Below, piece by piece: positions 57,939 to 64,000 of a DNA stretch of 64,000 nt. The stretch lies in contig MERU01000011.1 of the NCBI GenBank assembly GCA_001770725.1, positions 62,001 through 126,000 of the forward strand. Reading direction: 5' to 3'. Below the pieces are notes generated by a model. That model had not been told where the DNA came from. It did not search any database and saw nothing but the letters and a program-made list of their open reading frames with translations. The position numbers and the translations under genes were made by a program. Origin of the DNA: Burkholderiales bacterium RIFCSPHIGHO2_01_FULL_63_240 (GTDB taxonomy: Bacteria > Pseudomonadota > Gammaproteobacteria > Burkholderiales > Burkholderiaceae_C). Each line of letters begins with the position of its first letter. Position 1 is the stretch's first letter.

Positions 57939-59210
57939 ATGTCCACGGACACCTTCTCCCCCACCCTGCAAGCCGCCTTGCTGCTGACCCTGGTCACGCT
58001 GGCGCTGACCGCCTCCGCCATCGCCACGGCCCGGCTGATGAACCTGCGCCTGCGCTGGCTGCCTCGCTGGATGCGCCTGAACTGGCTGTCCGACCTGGTG
58101 CTGTCCGCCGACGCGGATCAAAAGCACATTGGCCGGCGCTTCCTGGTGGGCGTGGCCAACTGCGCGGCCGGTGTGCTGGCCCTCAACGTGGGCGCGTCGT
58201 TCGGCCTGATCGACGCGCAGGCCTGCCACTGGCTGACGCTGACCGCCCTGGTGACGATGGGCGTTTTCTACGCGCTCATGCGTTCAGGCCTGAACCAGCG
58301 CTTCAGCGACCCTGCCCTGACCGAATGGCAGGGCTCGGCCGTCATCCTCTTTCTGGCCTGGGGCTACCTGATCGGCGGCCCGGGGCGGCCACTGGCCCTG
58401 CTGCTGCTGATGGTGATCCTGCTGTTCAGCATGTTCACCAACACGCCTCGGCAGCTGTTCCGTGCCTGCGTGCTTGCCGCGCTGTCGTTCGGTGTGGCCA
58501 TGGCCTGGGTGGCCTGGGACGCCCGAAAAGACCCCAACGCGTCTGCCTTCCAGCTGGTTTATGCCTGCGTCCTGCTGCTGGCCTTGTCCACCGTGAGCTT
58601 GCTGATCCACCAGATGCACCAGTTGCGTCGCCAGGCCCACTTGCGTCAGCACGAGCTGGCGGATGCGCTCGTTCGCATCCGCGAACTGGCCACCCATGAC
58701 GAGCTCACGGGCCTCATCAACCGGCGCCGCATGCTGGAGCTCATGCACACCGAGAAGCACCGCACCGTGCGCTCGGGCCGCGGGTTCTGCCTGGCGATGA
58801 TCGACATCGATCACTTCAAGCGCGTCAACGACCGGCTGGGGCACAGGGCTGGCGACGAGGTGCTGGCGCAGGTGGCTGGCACCATCGCGGCCGGCTTGCG
58901 CGAAACCGATGTCGTCGCGCGCTGGGGTGGTGAGGAGTTCCTCGTGATGTTCACCGACACCGAAGAAGACACCGCCGAGAAAGTGCTGCTGCGCATCCAG
59001 GCCACGCTGGCACAAGCCCAGGTGACCGAGGCCGACCCGGCGCTGCGCATCACCTTCTCGGCCGGGGTGGGCAACCACCTGCGCGACGAAACCCTCACGC
59101 GCACCATCGACCGGGCAGATCGGGCGCTCTACGCCGCGAAGGCAGCAGGCCGCAACCGCGTCCTGCACGCCGAGGTGCCGCGCGGCGATGGGGCCACGCG
59201 GGTCGCGTGA
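57939..59210 (+). CDS. Membrane-bound diguanylate cyclase (GGDEF)
   Basis: A 423-residue protein with a membrane domain (about residues 8-225, six or so helices), a short coiled segment (HQMHQLRRQAHLRQHELADA), and a GGDEF domain. DELTGLINRRRMLELM and RWGGEEF (about residue 330) form the active site. RETD lies exactly five residues before GGEEF, an intact I-site, so the enzyme is probably inhibited by its product cyclic di-GMP, unlike the other cyclase of this window. It converges on rlmD (7-bp gap). Confidence 0.93.
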   Translation: MSTDTFSPTLQAALLLTLVTLALTASAIATARLMNLRLRWLPRWMRLNWLSDLVLSADADQKHIGRRFLVGVANCAAGVLALNVGASFGLIDAQACHWLTLTALVTMGVFYALMRSGLNQRFSDPALTEWQGSAVILFLAWGYLIGGPGRPLALLLLMVILLFSMFTNTPRQLFRACVLAALSFGVAMAWVAWDARKDPNASAFQLVYACVLLLALSTVSLLIHQMHQLRRQAHLRQHELADALVRIRELATHDELTGLINRRRMLELMHTEKHRTVRSGRGFCLAMIDIDHFKRVNDRLGHRAGDEVLAQVAGTIAAGLRETDVVARWGGEEFLVMFTDTEEDTAEKVLLRIQATLAQAQVTEADPALRITFSAGVGNHLRDETLTRTIDRADRALYAAKAAGRNRVLHAEVPRGDGATRVA

Positions 59211-59217
59211 GCCAGGT

Positions 59218-60678
59218 TCAGCTCGCCAGCTCGAACACCGCCATGCTCTCGACGTGGGCGGTGTGCGGGAACATGTTGACGGCGCCCGCGGCCACGCAAC
59301 GGTAGCCCGCCTGGTGCACCAGCAAGCCGGCGTCGCGCGCCAGGGTCGCGGGGTTGCAGCTGACGTAGACAATGCGGCGCGGTGGCACCCAGCCCGGCAC
59401 CAGGCTTGGGTCCTGGTGCAAGTCGGTCAAGGCCTTGGCCAGGGCAAAAGCCCCTTCCCGCGGGGGGTCGACCAGCCATTTGTCGGACTGGCCGTAGCTG
59501 GCCAGCTCCTGCGGCGTGATCTCGAAGAGGTTGCGGGCCACGAAAGAGGTGCGCTCGGCCACGCCATTGTGGACAGCGTTCTCGCGCGAGCGGGCCACCA
59601 GGGCCTCGCTGCCTTCGATGCCCAGCACCTCACGGGCCTGGGTGGCCAGCGGCAGGGTGAAGTTGCCCAGGCCACAGAACCAGTCGATGACGCGCTCTTG
59701 AGGCTTGACGGCCAGCAGGCGCAAGGCACGCCCCACCAGCACCTGGTTGATGGCGTGGTTGACCTGGGTGAAGTCGGTCGGCCTGAAGGGCATGTTGATG
59801 CCGAACTCGGGCAGGGTGTAGTCGAGCTTGGGCAGCGACTCATCGAGCGGGTGGACGGTGTCCGGGCCCTTGGGCTGCAGCCACCACGACAGCGTGTGCT
59901 GCCCGCTGCCCACCGGGCCGTGTTCGGCGGCGAAGGCCCGCAGGCGGGCCACATCGGCCTCGCTCAGGGCTTCGAGGTGGCGCAACACGAGCACGGTCAC
60001 CTCGGTGCCCACGGCCACCTCGATCTGGGGCAGGCGGTCGCGCTGGTCCATCGAGCCGATGAGCATGCGCAGCGGCACCAGCAGGCGGCTGACGTGCGGC
60101 GGCAGCACCTCGCAGCTCGTCATGTCGGCCACGTAGCGCGATTTGCGCTCGTGAAAACCCACCAACACCGTGCCCTTCTTGACGACGTGCCGCACGGACA
60201 GGCGGGCGCGGTAGCGGTAGCCCCAGGTCGGGCCCTCGATGGGGCGCAGCAGGGTTTCGGCGCGCACCTTGCCCAGGTGCCAAAGGTTGTCTTCGAGCAC
60301 GCGCTGCTTGACGGCCACCTGGGCTGCGGGCTGGAAGTGCTGCATCTTGCACCCGCCACACAGGCCGAAATGCACGCAACGCGGCTGGGTGCGCTGGGAG
60401 CTCTCGCGGCGGCGCTCGGAAGGCGTTGCCTGCTCCCAGTTGTTCTTGCGGCGGCTGACGCTGACGCGCACTTCTTCGCCTGGCAGCGCGTCTTCGATGA
60501 AGACCACCTTGCCGTTGGCGCGGTGGGCCACGCCCTGGGCTTCGAGGTCAAGGGATTCGACGGTCAGCCACTCCAGGTGAGGCGGCACCTCAGGAGGCAG
60601 TTCGGCAGGCGCCTTGGCGGGCGCAGCAACGGGCGCGACGTCAGCGCCGGAAAGCAAAACGGGGGATGCATCACTCAT
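59218..60678 (-). CDS. rlmD: 23S rRNA (uracil1939-C5)-methyltransferase
   Basis: A 486-residue RlmD/RumA-type enzyme. It has a Lys/Val-rich TRAM-like N-terminal region, the [4Fe-4S] Cys set in [15 protein letters not shown], the SAM motif [21 protein letters not shown], and the catalytic Cys in [11 protein letters not shown] (about residue 440). The first 35 residues are an Ala/Pro-rich extension. It follows nlpD by 71 bp on the same strand. Confidence 0.94.
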   Translation of the reverse strand: MSDASPVLLSGADVAPVAAPAKAPAELPPEVPPHLEWLTVESLDLEAQGVAHRANGKVVFIEDALPGEEVRVSVSRRKNNWEQATPSERRRESSQRTQPRCVHFGLCGGCKMQHFQPAAQVAVKQRVLEDNLWHLGKVRAETLLRPIEGPTWGYRYRARLSVRHVVKKGTVLVGFHERKSRYVADMTSCEVLPPHVSRLLVPLRMLIGSMDQRDRLPQIEVAVGTEVTVLVLRHLEALSEADVARLRAFAAEHGPVGSGQHTLSWWLQPKGPDTVHPLDESLPKLDYTLPEFGINMPFRPTDFTQVNHAINQVLVGRALRLLAVKPQERVIDWFCGLGNFTLPLATQAREVLGIEGSEALVARSRENAVHNGVAERTSFVARNLFEITPQELASYGQSDKWLVDPPREGAFALAKALTDLHQDPSLVPGWVPPRRIVYVSCNPATLARDAGLLVHQAGYRCVAAGAVNMFPHTAHVESMAVFELAS

Positions 60679-60749
60679 CCCCCGATTGTCTCACCGGCTC
60701 ACCCGGGAGTCGGCCAGTCAGCGGGCCGCAAACCGCACGTTCGGCGTGC

Positions 60750-61655
60750 TCAGCGCGCTGGCAGCTGGCGTGCCGGATCGAGCGGCTTGCCCTTCTTGCG
60801 GATTTCAAAGTGCAGTTGCACCCGCTCGGCGTCGGTCGAGCCCATTTCAGCGATCTTCTGCCCGCGCTTGACGGCCTGGTCTTCCTTGACCAGCAAGGTC
60901 TGGTTGTGCGCGTAGGCGGTGAGGAAGTCAGCGCTGTGCTTGATGATGACCAGGTTGCCGTAACCACGCAGGCCCGAGCCGGCGTACACCACGTGCCCGT
61001 CGGCAGCGGCCACAACGGGGTCACCCGCCTTGCCACCGATGGTCAGGCCCTTGCTGCGCCCCTCTTCGAAATTGACCAGCACCGGGCCGGCCGCCGGCCA
61101 GCCCCAGTTCGGGCCTTCACCCTCACCCCGTGCATCGGTGGAGGGGGCGACAGGGGGCGCCGCAGGCGCTGGCGTCACGCTGGCCGAGGCCGCGGCGCTG
61201 CCGGAAGCCGCGGTCGCCGGGCGAGCAGCAGGCGGTGTGCGGGTGTCGGCGGCCGCCGTGGTCGCACGGGGCTCGACGCGGGGCGTGCCCAGCGGCTTGA
61301 CGACCACGCCCGTGGCGGGCTCGCTCGCCGGCGGCGCCACGCGCACCACCTGCCCCACCTCGATCAGGTTGGGGTTCTCGAGGTTGTTCCAGGTGGCGAT
61401 GTCCCGCCAGTTCTGGCCCGACTCCAGCGCGATGCGGATGAGCGTGTCACCCGGCTTGACGGTGTAATAACCCGGCTTGCCGGCGTTTTCGGCACCTGGC
61501 AGCACCTTGGGCGCGCTGGCGGACGACGAAGCAAAGCCACCGGCAGGCCGGCCCTGGTCTTCGACGGGCGCACGGCGGGTCGATGAGGCGCAGCCTGCGA
61601 GGATGATCAGGGAGGCCGCCGCGGCGACCAAGCGAATGGAGGGTCTCATGGGCAT
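60750..61655 (-). CDS. nlpD: NlpD-like LysM/M23 lipoprotein, amidase activator
   Basis: A 301-residue outer-membrane lipoprotein. The signal ends in the lipobox LAGC (Cys22); a LysM domain (YTVKPGDTLIRIALESGQNW, about 47-90) and an Ala/Thr/Pro linker follow; a LytM domain (about 180-301) has YAGSGLRGYGNLVIIKHSAD and LHFEIRKKGK. The first zinc ligand position reads NFEEGRSKG with no His, a degenerate LytM site as in E. coli NlpD, so it should activate AmiC-type amidases at division rather than cut peptidoglycan. Starts at 61655 and 61649 are equally possible. Confidence 0.92.
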   Translation of the reverse strand: MPMRPSIRLVAAAASLIILAGCASSTRRAPVEDQGRPAGGFASSSASAPKVLPGAENAGKPGYYTVKPGDTLIRIALESGQNWRDIATWNNLENPNLIEVGQVVRVAPPASEPATGVVVKPLGTPRVEPRATTAAADTRTPPAARPATAASGSAAASASVTPAPAAPPVAPSTDARGEGEGPNWGWPAAGPVLVNFEEGRSKGLTIGGKAGDPVVAAADGHVVYAGSGLRGYGNLVIIKHSADFLTAYAHNQTLLVKEDQAVKRGQKIAEMGSTDAERVQLHFEIRKKGKPLDPARQLPAR

Positions 61656-61692
61656 GTGTGTGTGGCCAGGGTGCGAGCACCCTCTGGCGCCA

Positions 61693-62553
61693 TCAGGTCA
61701 TGCCGGATTTTAGGGGGACGAACAGGACGGCCCCGGCCCGGCTGTGTTTCAGGCTGCCATCGGGCAGGCGATCGACGATGGTGAGCACCTGGCCCCGACC
61801 GGCTTCTTCCATCGGGGCGACAAGCCGCCCCCCTGGAGCGAGCTGGTCAAGCCAGGCTTGCGGCAGGGCCGAGCCCCCCGCCGCAGCGATGATGGTGTCA
61901 TAAGGCGACTGCGGAGCGTGCCCGAGCATGCCATCGCCATAGACCAGGCGGATGTCGGGCATGCCCGGCACCGTGGTGCGCAACTGGTCAAGGTGCTGGC
62001 GCGCCTTGAGATGCAGGTCACGCAGGCGTTCGATGGAGACCACGCGCCTGGCCAGCAGCGCCAGCAGCGCCGCCTGGTAGCCGCAACCCGTGCCCACCTC
62101 GAGGCAGGCCCCCAAAGGCCTGGCAGTTTGCTCGGCCTGCAGGCCCGGGCGCGTGCACAGCGCCTGGATCATCGTCGCCACGACGGAAGGCTTGGAGATG
62201 GTCTGACCCAAGCCGATGGGCAGGCTGGTGTCTTCGTAGGCCTGGTTGACCAGGGCGGTGTCGACGAACTGGTGGCGCGGCACGCGCGCGAAAGCGTCCA
62301 GCACGCCAGCGTGGGTGATGCCTTCTGCGGCCAGGCGGGCCACCATGCGCTGGCGAACGGACACCGAGTCGAGGCCCACGCCCTGGGGCCGGCTCTGGCG
62401 CTGGCGGTCTTCGACGGCGTGCTGCAGGGGCGCCTGCGGCCGCAACAGCTCGCGGCTGGCACGCGCCGATGCAGCGGCACCCGCCCCGGCCGGCAACTGA
62501 TCGAGCTGCAGGGGAAAGCGGCGCGGTTTGCGCTCTGCCTGGCCCTGGCTCAT
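61693..62553 (-). CDS. pcm: Protein-L-isoaspartate O-methyltransferase
   Basis: A 286-residue SAM-dependent repair enzyme that methylates isoaspartyl residues of aged proteins. [36 protein letters not shown] (SAM motif I) and VYGDGMLG / [16 protein letters not shown] are the family signatures. The first 70 residues are an extension compared with the E. coli enzyme (208 residues), rich in Arg, Gln and Ala. The ATG overlaps the surE stop by 4 bp. Confidence 0.95.
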   Translation of the reverse strand: MSQGQAERKPRRFPLQLDQLPAGAGAAASARASRELLRPQAPLQHAVEDRQRQSRPQGVGLDSVSVRQRMVARLAAEGITHAGVLDAFARVPRHQFVDTALVNQAYEDTSLPIGLGQTISKPSVVATMIQALCTRPGLQAEQTARPLGACLEVGTGCGYQAALLALLARRVVSIERLRDLHLKARQHLDQLRTTVPGMPDIRLVYGDGMLGHAPQSPYDTIIAAAGGSALPQAWLDQLAPGGRLVAPMEEAGRGQVLTIVDRLPDGSLKHSRAGAVLFVPLKSGMT

Positions 62554-63299
62554 GCGCGCCCCACCCACTGCTGCCACTGTGGCAGGCGCTGGTGGTCGGT
62601 CATGTCGACCTGCAGCGGCGTGATGGAGACACGTCCCTGCCGGATGGCGTTGAAATCGGTGCCTTCGCCGTTTTCGCGGGCCTCGCCAGCAGGCCCGATC
62701 CAGTAGAACAGGTCACCCCGCGGGTTGTGCTGCGGCACAGCCGGAAAGCTGGCGTGCCGGCGACCCAGCCGGGTGATTTCCCAGGGGCATTGCTCGGCAT
62801 CGGCCCTGGACGGGATGTTGACGTTGAGCAGCCACGGACGCGCGGCGGGCGGGCGCTCGAGCACCTGCTCGATGACCCGCCGGGCCACCCGTGCGGCCAC
62901 ATCGAGGTGTTCCCAGCCTTTTTCGACCAGGGAAAAGGCAATGGCGGGCACACCGAAGAGATGGCCTTCGGTGGCGGCGGCCACGGTACCGGAGTACAAG
63001 GTGTCGTCGCCCATGTTGGCGCCGTTGTTGATCCCCGACAAAACCAGGTCCGGCTGCGGGATGAGCCCCGCGGTGAGCGCCAGGTGAACGCTGTCCGACG
63101 GCGTGCCTGTGACATAGCGGAAACCATTGGCCGCGGTGTGCAGGCTCAGGGGCTGGTGCAGGGTCAGGGCGTTGGAGGTGCCCGAGGCGTTGCGCTCGGG
63201 GGCGAAGACGTCCACCACCCCCAGGCCTTCGCAGGCTTTGACCAGGGCTTCGATGCCGGGCGCCAGGTAACCGTCATCGTTGGCAATCAGGATTCGCAT
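62550..63299 (-). CDS. surE: 5'/3'-nucleotidase SurE
   Basis: A 249-residue metal-dependent phosphatase acting on nucleoside monophosphates. The N-terminus [16 protein letters not shown] provides the metal-binding Asp pair; [34 protein letters not shown] and GVPAIAFSL are conserved. The order surE-pcm-nlpD is the classic stationary-phase cluster. The start [10 protein letters not shown] was chosen over open upstream codons. Confidence 0.97.
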   Translation of the reverse strand: MRILIANDDGYLAPGIEALVKACEGLGVVDVFAPERNASGTSNALTLHQPLSLHTAANGFRYVTGTPSDSVHLALTAGLIPQPDLVLSGINNGANMGDDTLYSGTVAAATEGHLFGVPAIAFSLVEKGWEHLDVAARVARRVIEQVLERPPAARPWLLNVNIPSRADAEQCPWEITRLGRRHASFPAVPQHNPRGDLFYWIGPAGEARENGEGTDFNAIRQGRVSITPLQVDMTDHQRLPQWQQWVGRA

Positions 63300-63492
63300 G
63301 CGGCCATTGTAGGAGCGCAACGACAGGTGGGCGCAAAACATGCAAGCGGGGGGCTACGGTGGTGACGCAGCGCTCGGACAGACCGATAATCCAAGCTGAG
63401 AATTCATCCGAATGGCTGATACCTCATCCTGCCCGCTCGTCGGGCCCATCATCAACCCAGGCCAATGCACCCAGCAGCCTCGGGAGGAATCC

Positions 63493-64000
63493 ATGGCTGT
63501 CAAGGTACTGATTCTTGAAGACAACCCGGTTGCGCGGGGTTTCCTGTGCCGCGTGGTGCGGGAGAGCTTCAGCGACGTCGGCGGCATCACCGAAGCCAGT
63601 GACCTGGAATCGGTGCGGCGCATCCTGGGCCATTCGGCTGGAGGCAGAGCCAGCCCACAGGCCGAACCGTTCCAGTTGATCCTGGTCGATCTCGAGCTGC
63701 CCGATGGCAGTGGCCTGGAGCTGCTCACCGAGCTGTCGCAATACCCGGCCACGCGCATCGTCACCACGCTCTACTCCGACGACGAGCACCTGTTCCCGGC
63801 CCTGCAGTGCGGCGCCGACGGCTACCTCCTCAAGGAGGACCGCTTCGAGGTGCTGGTCGAAGAGCTGCAAAAGATCGTGCGTGGGCAACCCCCGCTGTCG
63901 CCGGCCATCGCCCGCCGCCTGCTGACCCACTTCCGCACCGGCGACCCGCTGCCCGGCGCCCAGCCCGCCAACCACACGGGTGCCTCGGCGGCGTCGTCGG
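63493..64000 (+). CDS. Response regulator, 5' part (runs off the window)
   Basis: The frame is open from ATG 63493 (GGGAGGA 5 bp upstream) to the window end, 169 codons. The receiver domain shows the acidic pair in LILEDN (residues 7-11), phospho-acceptor Asp66 in ILVDLELPDG, Thr in IVTTLYSDDE and the switch Lys in GYLLKED. After the receiver (about residue 135) comes a linker; the output domain, probably a LuxR-type helix-turn-helix, lies outside. The partner kinase is not visible. It is divergent from surE with a 193-bp gap. Confidence 0.88.
   Translation, partial: MAVKVLILEDNPVARGFLCRVVRESFSDVGGITEASDLESVRRILGHSAGGRASPQAEPFQLILVDLELPDGSGLELLTELSQYPATRIVTTLYSDDEHLFPALQCGADGYLLKEDRFEVLVEELQKIVRGQPPLSPAIARRLLTHFRTGDPLPGAQPANHTGASAASS

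Overview
The window looks like a piece of a high-GC betaproteobacterial chromosome, most likely order Burkholderiales (Aquabacterium/Rubrivivax/Comamonadaceae-like). The reasons are the undivided 14-gene nuo operon followed by a DUF2818 - NUDIX - DUF1178 tail, the tpiA - secG - tRNA-Leu - nuoA order, a small Trp-rich protein of a betaproteobacterial type, and the surE - pcm - nlpD - rlmD block. The assignment rests on gene content and order; no species can be named from the sequence alone. Almost all genes are housekeeping. I see no phage, insertion sequence, CRISPR array or other mobile element.

Layout. 1-16527: the 3' end of a FAD-linked oxidase gene (+), then on the minus strand DUF1178, NUDIX, DUF2818 and nuoN to nuoA (complete respiratory complex I). 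16793-22310: tRNA-Leu(GAG), secG, tpiA, pnp, rpsO and tsaD, all minus. 22399-26724: a nitrogen-control island on the plus strand: a NasT-like ANTAR antiterminator gene, a sigma-54 promoter, a two-hairpin ANTAR target with an intrinsic terminator, nrtA, nrtB and nrtD, then a second sigma-54 promoter that reads into a geneless, highly structured stretch ending in a strong terminator. 26702-41255: lgt, a putative Na+/H+ antiporter, a CLC channel/exchanger, ilvD, a small Trp-rich protein, cytochrome c, an MHS transporter with a large extra domain, acs, an UPF0114 protein, a DUF2062 protein, class I fumarase and a metallo-beta-lactamase-fold hydrolase. 41316-47757 (minus): clpB behind a heat-shock promoter, a membrane diguanylate cyclase, and a molybdenum-cofactor operon moeA-moaD-moaE ending in crcB. 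48023-57761: hemerythrin, nitronate monooxygenase-like, VOC protein, thrC, hom, an aminotransferase, an Mth938-like protein, peroxiredoxin, and phoH behind a structured leader. 57939-64000: a second diguanylate cyclase, rlmD, nlpD, pcm, surE and the 5' part of a response regulator gene.

How the parts work together. Complex I, fumarase, acetyl-CoA synthetase and cytochrome c describe an aerobic, acetate-using respiratory metabolism. The nrt island couples nitrogen-limitation signalling (sigma-54, possibly NtrC) to nitrate-type sensing (ANTAR antitermination) for uptake of an oxyanion, most likely nitrate. The molybdenum-cofactor genes about 20 kb away could support a nitrate reductase, but none is encoded here.

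The most interesting signals are non-coding: (i) the sigma-54 promoter at 26584-26599 followed by a geneless RNA of about 115 nt that opens with a 13-bp hairpin, a candidate nitrogen-responsive sRNA; (ii) the double control at nrtA; (iii) a leader of about 120 nt ending in a terminator only 20 bp before phoH; (iv) a long stem in the pnp 5' leader. None has been tested by alignment, covariance search or expression data.
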